A stretch of 45,446 nt of DNA from a bacterium. Lineage in GTDB: Bacteria; Electryoneota; AABM5-125-24; Hatepunaeales; Hatepunaeaceae. Position numbers and translations under genes: made by a program. Every line of letters begins with the position of its first letter. Position 1 is the stretch's first letter. Under the pieces are notes generated by a model. It was not told where the DNA came from, did no database searches, and worked only from the letters and a program-made list of their open reading frames with translations. The DNA is taken from contig JAIPJL010000011.1 in the NCBI GenBank assembly GCA_021734165.1, forward strand, positions 1-45,446, read 5' to 3'. Positions 35,164 through 45,446 of the stretch are shown piece by piece.

Positions 35164-37146
35164 TTAAAAAATGTTGAATTTTATCGATTTTATGACTTCA
35201 TGACCTACTCTGTCAAGAGCTTTTACGGTCAATTCATGCTCACCTGTTGTAAGTTTATTCCATGGTGAAAATAGAAGCCTTTTTCTTGGCGCATCGTATT
35301 CCGCTGGTACTTTATAACCATCAATACTCATTATAAGATCATTATAAGATAATCCCGATGTAGTATCATTTACTGCAACTTCTATGTTCAGAGATGCTTG
35401 CGTCAGACTTTGTCCGTCCTTTGGACTTTTGATCCTTACATAAGGAATATCCCGATCAACAACAAGACCAAATGTTTCCCAGCTTAAAGATGGCGCAGTC
35501 AAAAAACTATCTCTCATGGAATTTCCCAACCACGTCCACCCTGAATTTTTATCTAAGTAATATACACCCCATTCAGAGCAATTTTCAATAGATTCAGTTG
35601 GATCTATACGAATTTCTACACGCCCATTGAGCGGTATGTCGCGAGGTTCAATGCGGTAAACAGCTTCTATCTCACCTGCCACCACATAGGCAGGTTCCGG
35701 TATTATTGTTAATAATGCGCTTTCAAATAGAGATCCTTGTGGTATTTCTACTTCAAGTATTCCATCTGATGACCGAACTGTATTCGCCTCAGTTTGTTTT
35801 ACAGGATTAATATTAATTAAAATACTATCCACAATTTCACCTTGACGATTAACAGCATTGATGTTACACATTGTTGCTGTGTTTAACGAAGGTGCCCATA
35901 CTGCCATTCGACCATCTACTGACACATTTGTGGGAACATAGATTTGACATCCTTCATTAATAAGATAACCTGCGATACCGGGAGGACTGACCAACCTGAT
36001 GTATCTATTAAAAATATCAAATTTAATTCGGTTTGTGGCAGGATTTCCCCATCCATTTAATTCCAGCAAAGGTTCACCGGTTATTAATCTATCTTCATCC
36101 GGATCTTCATCAGCTACTAATGTAAACTTTACACTTGAACGATTTCCGACAACATCGCTTAGAATAATAGTACAATCAACCGGAAGCGAATCTTTCTCTG
36201 CACAGTCTATTATTCCATCGCCAGTACAAAATTCGAGTTTATTACCTGCGCTATGATATAGCCTATGAAAAACACCCTGACCACGTCGATACAATCGGTA
36301 ATTCCTCTCAGTCTCAATTAATGAATTTTCACTAAAGCTGAAACCGTTAAAGTTTGTTTCCCAGCGTTTTTCACCGTTAATAAACATCTCTATACTATAA
36401 ACTGCCAAAACATTCTCAGCCGCATCCATTTTATCATAAGCATCAATAGAGATACCAACTCTTCCGGAAACTCCTATCGGATCCCGCGGACTCCATACTC
36501 CATCATTTCTTAACATAAGCTGTTTAGACCAAATGCGAGGTTGGCAATCTAATTCAACAGTTGATCTTCCATCCAGTGGTTCAACCGACAACGCAACTGG
36601 TGTCGGTGGAATATGATCATCAATTTGAAATCCCTGGAGCAGTGCGTTCAACGGTCTTTCAGATTGATCTCGTATCTCAAAGTGAACATGAGGATGTTTA
36701 GTGCCACTTCGTCCCTCATAACATACTATATCACCTTTTTTAAAATGAAGCGCTTCTGCTTTGTCAAAGAATATATCAACAGAAAATTCTTTGCTTTTAT
36801 CCTGCTCTATATGAATTATATCTTCTATTGACTGAACGAAACCATCAAGATGCGCATACACTGCTGTGCGTCCGTCATTCAATGTTAGATATAAAGCTTT
36901 GCCGTAACCAACCGGTCTCACTTTCACTCGTGATACCCAGCCATCAGCAACCGCCCTGCAAGGCAGTCTCATGCTTCCATAAGCTTTTAAATCAATCCCA
37001 CTATGGAAATGTCCCGGACGAAATTCACCGAAAGAACTTGTTATTGCTGGTTTTGCATCAACAGGCCAAATAGATTCATCCTCTGCATGTAACAATCGCG
37101 GTAAAAAAGATATAATAAAAAACAGCGCAAGAACCAAATATCTCAT
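35164..37146 (-). CDS. M23 family metallopeptidase with long beta-rich C-terminal region
   Basis: A signal peptide (about residues 1-21) is followed by a LytM-type M23 domain (about 25-170). The zinc site is intact: His48 and Asp52 in FHSGIDLKAYG, with His153 and His155 in HPHVHFEIRD, plus YAHL at 97-100. Roughly 490 further residues form several beta-sandwich modules, the last ending in IKSPKDGQSLTQASLNIEV and GEHELTVKALDRVGHEVI. The peptidase part would cut peptidoglycan cross-links. The C-terminal modules probably bind cell-wall or partner proteins. At 660 residues it is larger than typical M23 lytic enzymes. It sits after the rod-shape operon and a TPR-like gene, in keeping with an envelope role. 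Confidence 0.87.
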   Translation of the reverse strand: MRYLVLALFFIISFLPRLLHAEDESIWPVDAKPAITSSFGEFRPGHFHSGIDLKAYGSMRLPCRAVADGWVSRVKVRPVGYGKALYLTLNDGRTAVYAHLDGFVQSIEDIIHIEQDKSKEFSVDIFFDKAEALHFKKGDIVCYEGRSGTKHPHVHFEIRDQSERPLNALLQGFQIDDHIPPTPVALSVEPLDGRSTVELDCQPRIWSKQLMLRNDGVWSPRDPIGVSGRVGISIDAYDKMDAAENVLAVYSIEMFINGEKRWETNFNGFSFSENSLIETERNYRLYRRGQGVFHRLYHSAGNKLEFCTGDGIIDCAEKDSLPVDCTIILSDVVGNRSSVKFTLVADEDPDEDRLITGEPLLELNGWGNPATNRIKFDIFNRYIRLVSPPGIAGYLINEGCQIYVPTNVSVDGRMAVWAPSLNTATMCNINAVNRQGEIVDSILININPVKQTEANTVRSSDGILEVEIPQGSLFESALLTIIPEPAYVVAGEIEAVYRIEPRDIPLNGRVEIRIDPTESIENCSEWGVYYLDKNSGWTWLGNSMRDSFLTAPSLSWETFGLVVDRDIPYVRIKSPKDGQSLTQASLNIEVAVNDTTSGLSYNDLIMSIDGYKVPAEYDAPRKRLLFSPWNKLTTGEHELTVKALDRVGHEVIKSIKFNIF

Positions 37147-37177
37147 TTTATCAAAGCCTCTTCGTTCTTTGTCATTT

Positions 37178-37633
37178 TTATTTTTTTAGTTCTCCAAGTT
37201 CCTGCCTGGCTCTGTCAACGAGAGTGCTCGATGGAAAATCTCGTAAAAATCTTTCCAGTTCCCATTTTGCAGACTCTATATTACCTAATCGTGCATTGCT
37301 AACAGCAACTTTGAAACGAGCAGCTTCCTCTTTATTAGAGCCGGGAATAACCAGCACTTTTTCAAAAGTATTAAGCGCCTTGAGCCATTCCTTTAGGTCA
37401 TACCAACATTCTGCTGCCCAGTATAAAGCGTTTGCTTTAAGAGCGCCTGCATCATCGCGATCTGCAAGTTCAAGGAATCTTTCAGCAGCTCTTGTGATTT
37501 CCTCTTTTGTCTTCGATTCCTGATAATCTTGATATGCCTGGTTGTATTCAGCGTTTATACCGGCAAATGAACGACTCACTAAAACAAAGCATGTGAGTAT
37601 AAACACTGGCAAACGCAGGTGTTTACTTAGCAT
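37178..37633 (-). CDS. Secreted TPR-like protein (YbgF/BamD-like)
   Basis: This 151-residue protein starts with a signal peptide ending at SRSFA (about residue 24). The rest is helical, with two or three TPR-like repeats: DAGALKANALYWAAECWYDL, EWLKALNTFEKVL and NIESAKWELERFLRDFPSST. It resembles the tetratricopeptide part of CpoB/YbgF or BamD. Likely a periplasmic scaffold linking envelope enzymes. It lies between rodA and the M23 peptidase. Confidence 0.78.
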   Translation of the reverse strand: MLSKHLRLPVFILTCFVLVSRSFAGINAEYNQAYQDYQESKTKEEITRAAERFLELADRDDAGALKANALYWAAECWYDLKEWLKALNTFEKVLVIPGSNKEEAARFKVAVSNARLGNIESAKWELERFLRDFPSSTLVDRARQELGELKK

Positions 37634-37702
37634 TTTACTCCCTAATTTAATTAAATATACAAAGTAGTTAAACTACTTTCTTATGGCTGTGGTTCTAATA
37701 TA

Positions 37703-38923
37703 CTACCTTTCTCTATGATACACACCAACTGAAAGTAAAATTCCGGTGGCTGTCATGCAAGTAATTAAAAATGATCCCCCATAGCTGAGAAAAGGAAGCG
37801 GAAGCCCTGTAACCGGAAGCGATCCGACAGCCATTCCAATATTTACCACTGCATGATATAGAACAAGAGTTGTTATACCAACAGCAACAAATCCCATGAA
37901 ATCATTTTTTGTTCGCATCGCAAGTCTGAATCCACTCCAACCGTATATTACTAACAGAACAAGTATAAATGTAACACCAATAAAACCAAACTCCTCTCCT
38001 GCAAGTGCAAATATAAAATCAGTATGCTGTTCCGGTAAAAACCGTAATTGTGTTTGTGGTCCGTTTAAGAAGCCTTGTCCTTTCAATCCACCTGATCCGA
38101 TGGCTACTTTTGATTGAATCACCTGATATCCTGATCCAAGTGGATCCGCTGCAGGATTTAGAAAAGTTGTAAGTCTCTTTTGCTGGTACGGTTCAAGTTG
38201 ATTCCATGCTGTTGGAGCAGCAATTGTCGCTAATGTGCAAATAACTAATATCGTTATTATTCCTAATAATCTAATTCCGCTTTTCAAAAGATATACGCAT
38301 CCCGATATTACTAAAGGCGCTACTAACCAGGGTGCAACTGATAAGAATAAAGATATTATTGGAAGTAAAAGTAATATAAAGATTTTAAGTGGCATTCCAA
38401 ACCAGGCAAGCATGGAAACTGTAATTACAGGTAAAACTGTAGCTGTACCAAGATCGGGCTGCAATAAAAGCAATATTGTGGGAATTAATCCAAGCAAGAT
38501 AACTTTGCCATTAATTCTCCAGTATGATATGTGTGAGCCTCTATCTGAAAGCACTCTTGCACATGCAAAAATTAAGCAAATTTTTAATGGTTCGGAGGGC
38601 TGGAGGTTAACGCCTCCCAAAATAATCCACCTCTTCGCTCCAAATCCGATAATCCCCATAACTAAGACTAAAACTAATCCGATAATCCCGATAATATAGA
38701 AAATATATGCTATGACATAATAGAATCTGGGCGGTATTGAAGCAGTTATAAATAATAATACAATACCAGCCAGACTAAAATAAACCTGTCGTAAGAAATG
38801 CGTTTTCAAACCCTGAGAATGATCAGCGCTGTATATAAGCAATATTCCAATTACTACTAAACAAAGAGTGCTTATTAGCAAAGGAATATCAATACTGTTA
38901 AGTCTATTTTTAACTATGTTCAT
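37703..38923 (-). CDS. rodA: Peptidoglycan glycosyltransferase RodA
   Basis: A SEDS-family protein with about ten transmembrane segments. The chosen start is ATG 38923, one base past the mrdA stop, giving 406 residues. A TTG further upstream (38962) would overlap mrdA by 38 bp. Family motifs include GFGAKRWIILGGVNLQPSEP, LLLQPDLGTA, FLPEQHTDFIFALAGEEFGF and GLPLPFLSYGGSF. RodA polymerises lipid II with PBP2 during elongation and is encoded right after it. Confidence 0.94.
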   Translation of the reverse strand: MNIVKNRLNSIDIPLLISTLCLVVIGILLIYSADHSQGLKTHFLRQVYFSLAGIVLLFITASIPPRFYYVIAYIFYIIGIIGLVLVLVMGIIGFGAKRWIILGGVNLQPSEPLKICLIFACARVLSDRGSHISYWRINGKVILLGLIPTILLLLQPDLGTATVLPVITVSMLAWFGMPLKIFILLLLPIISLFLSVAPWLVAPLVISGCVYLLKSGIRLLGIITILVICTLATIAAPTAWNQLEPYQQKRLTTFLNPAADPLGSGYQVIQSKVAIGSGGLKGQGFLNGPQTQLRFLPEQHTDFIFALAGEEFGFIGVTFILVLLVIYGWSGFRLAMRTKNDFMGFVAVGITTLVLYHAVVNIGMAVGSLPVTGLPLPFLSYGGSFLITCMTATGILLSVGVYHRER

Positions 38924-38924
38924 G

Positions 38925-40763
38925 TTACTCGACGATGCTTGTATCTGTTTCTGTACTATCAATCGCTTCCACTACTCTATGAACAATCTTCGCTGGTTTT
39001 GGTCCTGGAAACAGATCTTCAACATATCTTTTCATCAATCTACAAGCAACCGGTGCAGCAGCAGTACTACCGTGCTCACCATGCTCAACTACCACAGCAA
39101 CCGCTATTAATGGTTTTTCAAAAGGTGCATACCCAACAAATAATCCATGATCTTCACCTTGAGGATTCTGTGCAGTGCCCGTTTTTCCACATATTGTGAG
39201 ATCAGGATTGTATAACCAATATGCAGTACCATGAGGCTGGTTAACAACCATCCTCATTCCTTCCCTAAGAATATTCAAATTCTTGGAAGATATATTTATA
39301 TCTCTGACCGGATTTGTGAATCTACTGACTTCATTGCTAACCGGATTGACCATTCTGTTTACAAGTTTTGGCTGAACTATTTTTCCGGTACTTACTGCTG
39401 CTGTATAAACGGCAAGTTGCACCGGAGTGACAAGCACATCACCCTGACCAATAGCTATATTTGCTAATTGTCCTCTAGTCCACTGCCCTTTACCGTATTT
39501 TTTATCGAGATAACTGGTTGATGGAGAAATACCCGGTGATTCACTATCCATATCTATACCTGTACGAACACCGAAACCAAACATTCTACAATATTCCGCC
39601 ATGCGATCAGCGCCGAGAGATAAACCCATATTATAGAAAAAAACATCGCAAGATTGCTGGATTGCTTTGTAGATACCAACTGCTCCATGTCCTCCTTTAT
39701 TCCAGCAGCCAAACCATCTTCTACCGAGCTGCATACCGCCGCCGCACGTTATTTTAGTGTATTCATCTGCGATACCCTCCTCAAGAGCGGCAGCAAGAAC
39801 AGCCATTTTGAAAGTTGAACCGGGTGGATAGGTTCCCTGTACTGCTCTATTAAGCAATGGATGTCCGGGATCATTCTGTAATGCATCCCAGACATCCTGA
39901 GGTAATACACCTGCAAATACTGAAGGATCATAATCAGGAAGGCTTAAAAGCACTAACACCTCACCATTGCGAGGATCTATAGCCACAACAGATCCGACTC
40001 GGTTATTCATCAACTCGTAAGCATAGCGCTGCAACTCTGCATCAATATTCAGATAAATATCCCAACCTGGAGTTGCATTTATAGATGACGACTCTAATGA
40101 TTCCCCAATAATCCTGCCTGAAACATCAACCTGCTGATACTTGACTCCTGCCTCACCACCCAGCCAATCCTCATAAACCAACTCAATACCTTTTCGCCCA
40201 ACAAATCCAAACCTACCCTTTTCTTTTCTTACCTCTTTTTCGCTTCGCTCACCCACATAACCCAATAGATGAACGGTTTCAGGATATGGATAGCTTCTTT
40301 TCATCTCAAAACGAAAACTAATTCCCGGATAATTAAGCTGAGTAGCCTCTAAATATGCAAGTTTATCAAAAGGAAGATCTCGCTGAAAGGGTGTGGGGTA
40401 GAAAGTATGCCACCCTCTGGCGCCTAAACGCTTTCTAATAGCATCTGTTTCCATATTTAAAACTAACGCAAGGCTATCGATGGTCTGTGGTTGTTCTATG
40501 ATTGTCCAGGGGCTTGCACATAATGTATATGATGGTCTATTTTCAACGAGCAATTTACTATTTCGATCAAATATCTTTCCCCTTGTTGGTTCAATAATCT
40601 CAGCGCGGATTCGATTTGTTGCTGCTTTCTTTAAGAAATCAGGACGATTCAGTACTTGCATTGAAAACAATCTGATTTCAAGAATTCCAAATATTAGAAA
40701 AAAAATAAGTGTAAAGATAATACCGCGGTTATCCTTCCACCAGCCTTGGGATTCGAGGTTCAT
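38925..40763 (-). CDS. mrdA: Penicillin-binding protein 2 (elongation transpeptidase)
   Basis: This 612-residue class B PBP has an N-terminal membrane anchor (residues 13-33), a dimerisation domain with EPTRGKIFDRNSKLL, and a transpeptidase domain. The nucleophile is Ser316 in GSTFK, the second motif is SCDVFFYNMG and the third is CGKTGTAQNP. It cross-links peptidoglycan with RodA along the rod side wall. It lies 7 bp after mreD. Confidence 0.95.
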   Translation of the reverse strand: MNLESQGWWKDNRGIIFTLIFFLIFGILEIRLFSMQVLNRPDFLKKAATNRIRAEIIEPTRGKIFDRNSKLLVENRPSYTLCASPWTIIEQPQTIDSLALVLNMETDAIRKRLGARGWHTFYPTPFQRDLPFDKLAYLEATQLNYPGISFRFEMKRSYPYPETVHLLGYVGERSEKEVRKEKGRFGFVGRKGIELVYEDWLGGEAGVKYQQVDVSGRIIGESLESSSINATPGWDIYLNIDAELQRYAYELMNNRVGSVVAIDPRNGEVLVLLSLPDYDPSVFAGVLPQDVWDALQNDPGHPLLNRAVQGTYPPGSTFKMAVLAAALEEGIADEYTKITCGGGMQLGRRWFGCWNKGGHGAVGIYKAIQQSCDVFFYNMGLSLGADRMAEYCRMFGFGVRTGIDMDSESPGISPSTSYLDKKYGKGQWTRGQLANIAIGQGDVLVTPVQLAVYTAAVSTGKIVQPKLVNRMVNPVSNEVSRFTNPVRDINISSKNLNILREGMRMVVNQPHGTAYWLYNPDLTICGKTGTAQNPQGEDHGLFVGYAPFEKPLIAVAVVVEHGEHGSTAAAPVACRLMKRYVEDLFPGPKPAKIVHRVVEAIDSTETDTSIVE

Positions 40764-40770
40764 AATTGCC

Positions 40771-41301
40771 TCATCGCTTAAACCTCTTCAGGCGAGTCTG
40801 AGATTTAGCCGTTCCTCTTACATTCCCAAAAGGTGCAATAAACCATAATGATCCTATTACGGTTGTATAAACTGCTGTAGGTACAACATTCCTTAAGACG
40901 TATTCAAATACTCCTATATGGCTTCCTTGCAGGATAAAAAGAGAACTAATGAAATCTTGTCCAAAAGCGGTAATTAATAATAACACAAACCAACCACTTA
41001 GATTTACTACTTTTTCTCTATTTTCAAGCCACTTTCCTGCCCAAAACGCGACTGTACTCTTTGATAATGACATAACACCAAGGAATTCAAGAGATAGACT
41101 ATCTTGGGCAAAACCTGCGATAAATCCTATTATTAATCCGGCATACTTGCCTTTTTTAAATGTTATTACTATAACATAAATAAGCAGTAAATCAGGATGT
41201 ATGCCCCTTATTTCCAATAAAGGCGACAGAGCAATTTGAGCGATTAAAACAGCAACGCCCCATATTGCATATTTTAGAGTTTCACCTGGTACGATCTGCA
41301 T
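40771..41301 (-). CDS. mreD: Rod shape-determining protein MreD
   Basis: A 176-residue membrane protein with about five hydrophobic helices, including PDLLLIYVIVITFKKGKYAG and GFIAGFAQDSLSLEFLG, where the GxxxGxxxD pattern is typical of MreD. The ATG at 41301 is preferred to the GTG directly before it; either way the gene overlaps mreC by about 20 bp. It joins MreC to the elongation machinery. Confidence 0.92.
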   Translation of the reverse strand: MQIVPGETLKYAIWGVAVLIAQIALSPLLEIRGIHPDLLLIYVIVITFKKGKYAGLIIGFIAGFAQDSLSLEFLGVMSLSKSTVAFWAGKWLENREKVVNLSGWFVLLLITAFGQDFISSLFILQGSHIGVFEYVLRNVVPTAVYTTVIGSLWFIAPFGNVRGTAKSQTRLKRFKR

Positions 41302-42061
41302 CACTGATCACAAATAATTCATCCAATAATCTGTAATTAACTGCTGGTTGTACTCTGATGTCCAACAACCATCCGTTGGACGCCCTTTTCACTTCAATTA
41401 CGGAACCAATAAAAAGATTTGACGGAAAAACATTACCAGAACCTGATGTGACTAATGAATCACCCTGTTCAACATTAACTGTCGCAGGAACTCCATCAAA
41501 TCTCAAATCACTTGAGCCGACTGAATGTACAATACCATCTTCGTTATTAGAAGTCAAACGTCCTGCGACGCCAATATTTGGATCTGAAAGCAATTGTACA
41601 ACACAACTTTCTTTATTAACACGATGAACTCGACCAACTAATCCTTCGGGTGTGATTACAGCCTGATTGACTTTTATACTGTCCATATAGCCGATATTTA
41701 AAACCAGGCTCCGCAATCCTGATTCAGGATTCCTGGCAATAACATCACCTGCCGTAAGTTTATATTTAGCATTTTGTTTAAAATCCAACATTCTTCTTAA
41801 TCGCTCACATTCAGCGCCTGATTTTCCCAATCTTGCCAAACCTAAACTCATTTCAGCAAGTCGCTTGCGTAGGTATTTATTTTCATCCCAGACACGCGGA
41901 GCTTGCAGAGTCGTTCTAAAAGGGTGAGTGATAACAACAATACAATCCGAAATTCCAGCACGGATCGCATTAACCTGAGTATTATCGTTAGAAAAAATAA
42001 GTCCCAATGCCAACAAAATTGCAGCCAGCCATGGGACGTATGGTTTCAGTGGGTCAAGCAT
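41282..42061 (-). CDS. mreC: Rod shape-determining protein MreC
   Basis: This 259-residue protein has one N-terminal membrane helix, a short coiled coil (about 55-90) and the two-lobed beta domain of MreC. Characteristic segments are DVIARNPESGLRSLVLNIGY, GLVGRVHRVNKESCVVQLLS and GDSLVTSGSGNVFPSNLFIG. It links MreB to PBP2/RodA in the periplasm. Downstream of mreB by 17 bp. Confidence 0.94.
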   Translation of the reverse strand: MLDPLKPYVPWLAAILLALGLIFSNDNTQVNAIRAGISDCIVVITHPFRTTLQAPRVWDENKYLRKRLAEMSLGLARLGKSGAECERLRRMLDFKQNAKYKLTAGDVIARNPESGLRSLVLNIGYMDSIKVNQAVITPEGLVGRVHRVNKESCVVQLLSDPNIGVAGRLTSNNEDGIVHSVGSSDLRFDGVPATVNVEQGDSLVTSGSGNVFPSNLFIGSVIEVKRASNGWLLDIRVQPAVNYRLLDELFVISDADRTR

Positions 42062-42078
42062 AAAGGCGTGACAACTGT

Positions 42079-43110
<1,032 letters not shown>

Positions 43111-43126
43111 TCATTCTCCGTCGGGT

Positions 43127-44713
43127 TTAATGTCTGAAGTGACGTCTGCCTGTTAACATCATCACAATGTCTCTTTCATTAGCAGCTTCAATTACTTCCT
43201 CATCACGAATAGAACCACCTGGTTGGATTATTGCAATGATTCCTGCATCAACAAGCATATCAAGACCATCTCTAAAAGGAAAGAAAGCATCCGATGCAGC
43301 AACCGTATCTTGAAGACTCAAACCTGCCTGCCCTGCTTTCCAAACAGCAATGTAAGCAGCATCAACTCTTGACATCTGACCGGCGCCGATACCAACTGTG
43401 CGATGATTGTCAGCTATTAAAATAGCATTTGATTTCACATAACGAACACTTTTCCAGGCAAATTTCAATGCCTCTAACTGCTCTTTAGTAGGTTTCCTGT
43501 TAGTCACAATCTTTATATCATCAAATTCAGGAAATCCAAAGTCTTTACTCTCAACAAGGATCCCACCCCATACCGACCGGTAATCAAGTTCATTATTCGG
43601 AATTTCACCGTTAAAACGAATTATACGTAGATTTTTTGATTTTAACAGATTATTCAGCGCATCCTCAGTATAATCAGGAGCGCAGACAACCTCAACAAAA
43701 CCTTTTCTAAGCGCTTTAGCTGTTTTAAAATCAACCTTTCGATTAAATCCGACAATACTGCCATAAGCTGACTGCGGATCTGTTGAGAGTGCATTAAGAA
43801 AAGCATCCTCAACAGTATCACCAATCCCGACGCCGCATGGAGTTGTATGTTTCAAAATCGCTACTGCAGGTTGATCAAACTCACGAGGCATCCGCATTGC
43901 AATATCAAGATCGAGAAGATTATTAAATGACAACTGTTTACCACCAAGCTGCTCAACAATTGGAATTCCGCAACGGTTTTGCTCTGAAAAACTATAAATT
44001 GCAGCCTGTTGATGCGGATTTTCACCGTATCGAAGATCATGCTCTTTTCGTAGTTGTAGTTGTATTTCTGAAGGCAGTGTTTCAGTTATTGGTTTACGAT
44101 CAAGGTTTTTTGCTATTAGTCCATCATATTCAGACGTCCATCTGAACGCATCAGCAGATAATGAAAGGTTGTAATCTATTGTGATTTCACCTTCATTATC
44201 AAGCAGATTGATAATGAAATCCTCAAACTGCTCCGCTCTGCTAAGCACCGACACAAAGCAATAATTTTTTGCAGCGGCTCGTATTAACGATACGCCGCCA
44301 ATATCTATTAGTTCAACATCGGCGCCTTGATCTGGTTTCAGACCTTCCTGAAAAGGATAAAGGTCAACCGCTACGAGATCAATCGGTTCAATCTGAAATT
44401 GTTCGAGATCCTTAAGATCACTTTTACTGTCCCGTCTGGCAAGTATAGCAGCATAGACTGCTGGATGTAAGGTCTTCACTCGACCATCTAACAGTTTATC
44501 AAATCCTGTTTTTTTTGATAGTGGTTCGACTTCAATGCCGGATTTGGATATTGCATCTGCTGTACCACCACTCGCTATAATGGATATGCCAAGTTTTGTC
44601 AAACCCTGCGCTAAAATAACCGCCTGCTCTTTGCGCCATGAGCTAATCAAGGCTCGTTTAATCTGGATTTTTTCAGTGTTTTCTATATCGGTTTTTAAAA
44701 TTTCATCGATCAT
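43127..44713 (-). CDS. purH: Bifunctional AICAR transformylase/IMP cyclohydrolase PurH
   Basis: The MGS-like IMP cyclohydrolase domain (about residues 17-150) has [20 protein letters not shown] and [20 protein letters not shown]. The AICAR transformylase domain follows, with [30 protein letters not shown] and [14 protein letters not shown]. It ends in [15 protein letters not shown], and the expected catalytic residues are present. A TTG at 44725 would add four residues; the ATG at 44713 is used here. It overlaps purN by about 11 bp and needs formyl-THF, which FolD in this window can supply. Confidence 0.95.
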   Translation of the reverse strand: MIDEILKTDIENTEKIQIKRALISSWRKEQAVILAQGLTKLGISIIASGGTADAISKSGIEVEPLSKKTGFDKLLDGRVKTLHPAVYAAILARRDSKSDLKDLEQFQIEPIDLVAVDLYPFQEGLKPDQGADVELIDIGGVSLIRAAAKNYCFVSVLSRAEQFEDFIINLLDNEGEITIDYNLSLSADAFRWTSEYDGLIAKNLDRKPITETLPSEIQLQLRKEHDLRYGENPHQQAAIYSFSEQNRCGIPIVEQLGGKQLSFNNLLDLDIAMRMPREFDQPAVAILKHTTPCGVGIGDTVEDAFLNALSTDPQSAYGSIVGFNRKVDFKTAKALRKGFVEVVCAPDYTEDALNNLLKSKNLRIIRFNGEIPNNELDYRSVWGGILVESKDFGFPEFDDIKIVTNRKPTKEQLEALKFAWKSVRYVKSNAILIADNHRTVGIGAGQMSRVDAAYIAVWKAGQAGLSLQDTVAASDAFFPFRDGLDMLVDAGIIAIIQPGGSIRDEEVIEAANERDIVMMLTGRRHFRH

Positions 44714-45308
44714 TTGATTTTTCAAATAGTTTTTTTAAGGTTTGCGAATAAAAACGATGCTCAACTTTAAGCGCTCGTTCAGCAAGACTTTCCGGTGTAT
44801 CTCCTTTGAAAACCGGAACTCTTTCCTGAGCAATGATACTGCCTGTATCATAATGCTCATCAACGTAATGGATTGTGACTCCACTCTCAGAAACACCGGC
44901 TTCTATTACCGCCCGATGAACGTTCATACCGAACATACCTTTTCCGCCAAAATCTGGCAAAAGCGCCGGGTGAATATTGATAATTCTTTTATCATAAGCC
45001 CTTACAACTTGTGGTGGCAACTTACGTAAATAACCGGCAAGAGCAATAAATTCCACTTTATATTTACTGAACGTCCGTAAAATAAAATCGGAAAATTCTT
45101 TTCCTTCATCCCATTCGTCGCGCTTGAAAATTACAGTAGGAAATCCCTTTTTTTTCGCAAAATGCAAGCCTTTCGCATCAGGGTTATTACTTGCCACTAA
45201 GACTATTCTCGCAGGAATCTCACCTCTATCAATAGAATCGCTTATTGCTTTAAAATTTGATCCAGTCCCAGAGAGCAAAATAGCCAGATTTTCAGGATGT
45301 TTTTTCAT
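44703..45308 (-). CDS. purN: Phosphoribosylglycinamide formyltransferase PurN
   Basis: This 201-residue enzyme has the N-terminal LLSGTGSNFKAISD loop and the catalytic set in KRIINIHPALLPDFGGKGMF (Asn, His) and GVTIHYVDEHYDTGSII (Asp). It formylates GAR in purine synthesis using formyl-THF. The ATG start overlaps the stop of the preceding gene (ATGA). Confidence 0.95.
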   Translation of the reverse strand: MKKHPENLAILLSGTGSNFKAISDSIDRGEIPARIVLVASNNPDAKGLHFAKKKGFPTVIFKRDEWDEGKEFSDFILRTFSKYKVEFIALAGYLRKLPPQVVRAYDKRIINIHPALLPDFGGKGMFGMNVHRAVIEAGVSESGVTIHYVDEHYDTGSIIAQERVPVFKGDTPESLAERALKVEHRFYSQTLKKLFEKSNDR

Positions 45309-45446
45309 ATTTTCATATTGCCATCGTTATCAATTTCAATCCTTGCTCCAACAGGCAGTGTAAGTCTATCGGCAATATGACCATAAGGTAATCCACCCCA
45401 TATTGAAAATCCATATTTTTCAAACTTATTCAAAGCAAGATCATGA
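45305..45446 (-). CDS. S66 family LD-carboxypeptidase-like protein, C-terminal end only
   Basis: Only the last 46 residues before the stop at 45305 are visible. They include KYGFSIWGGLPYGHIADRLT followed by LPVGARIEID. The G-x-P-x-GH then LPxGAR pattern is that of the C-terminal domain of S66 peptidases (muramoyltetrapeptide or LD-carboxypeptidases), where the His belongs to the catalytic triad. It overlaps purN by four bases. The assignment rests on a short stretch. Confidence 0.6.
   Translation of the reverse strand, partial: HDLALNKFEKYGFSIWGGLPYGHIADRLTLPVGARIEIDNDGNMKI

Noticed and set aside
37658-37682. AAAGTAG/CTACTTT palindrome between rodA and the TPR-like gene
   Set aside because: It is AT-rich, short and without a convincing T-run on the minus strand, so a terminator call is not supported.
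38924-38962. TTG start that would lengthen RodA by 13 residues
   Set aside because: It overlaps mrdA by 38 bp, and an ATG lies one base after the mrdA stop.

Overview
The window (45.4 kb) is a densely packed piece of a Gram-negative bacterial chromosome. Nearly every gene lies on the minus strand, with short gaps and many ATGA, GTGA or TTGA stop/start overlaps. Outer-membrane-type proteins (a beta-barrel, lipoproteins), a full rod-shape operon (mreBCD-mrdA-rodA), an archaeal-type HMG-CoA synthase/thiolase/DUF35 set, and a Gram-negative-style poly-gamma-glutamate system suggest an uncultivated lineage of the FCB type (for example Zixibacteria or a neighbour). That placement is inference; no rRNA is present.

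Read in the direction of transcription (from high to low coordinates), the layout is as follows. (1) 45.4-43.1 kb: the end of an S66 peptidase, purN and purH. (2) 43.1-37.7 kb: mreB, mreC, mreD, mrdA (PBP2) and rodA. (3) 37.6-30.0 kb: a TPR-like secreted protein, an M23 metallopeptidase with a long C-terminal extension, a small CxxC protein, an eIF2B-like sugar-phosphate isomerase homologue, three glycosyltransferases and folD. (4) 29.9-23.9 kb: a TolB-like lipoprotein, then a probable operon with its own promoter: pgsB, pgsC, pgsW, a secreted protein made of two tandem repeats, and an outer-membrane beta-barrel. This looks like a polyglutamate synthesis and export system adapted to a two-membrane envelope. 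(5) 23.8-20.2 kb: tRNA-Met(CAT) with promoter and terminator, a zinc-ribbon coiled-coil protein, RNase P RNA, recJ, a candidate small RNA on the opposite strand, and a tRNA-like gene with an unusual AGC anticodon. (6) 20.2-0 kb: acyl-CoA and leucine metabolism. HMG-CoA synthase, thiolase and DUF35 come first. Next are an octaheme HAO-family cytochrome with a membrane hexaheme NapC-like partner, an orphan nucleotidyltransferase, both parts of methylcrotonyl-CoA carboxylase, methylglutaconyl-CoA hydratase, an Fe-S oxidoreductase, two acyl-CoA dehydrogenases, a metallo-beta-lactamase-fold hydrolase, a thiolase, 3-hydroxybutyryl-CoA dehydrogenase and the start of ilvE.

The most striking item is an AT-rich cassette at 8.9-11.1 kb inside the leucine operon. 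It holds a SNase-like secreted protein whose catalytic residues are all changed, an AvcD/DcdV-type antiphage deoxycytidylate deaminase, and a 56-residue basic protein overlapping it. It sits directly upstream of the carboxylase alpha chain, which is itself split into two overlapping genes. Other points of interest are the polyglutamate system with its outer-membrane partners, a plus-strand small RNA whose predicted 5' end is perfectly complementary to the anticodon arm of the neighbouring tRNA, and two families of inverted repeats flanking individual genes.

No CRISPR array, transposase, integrase or rRNA was seen. No gene-free stretch exceeds 300 bases; the longest (20186-20461) holds the tRNA-like gene and the candidate small RNA.
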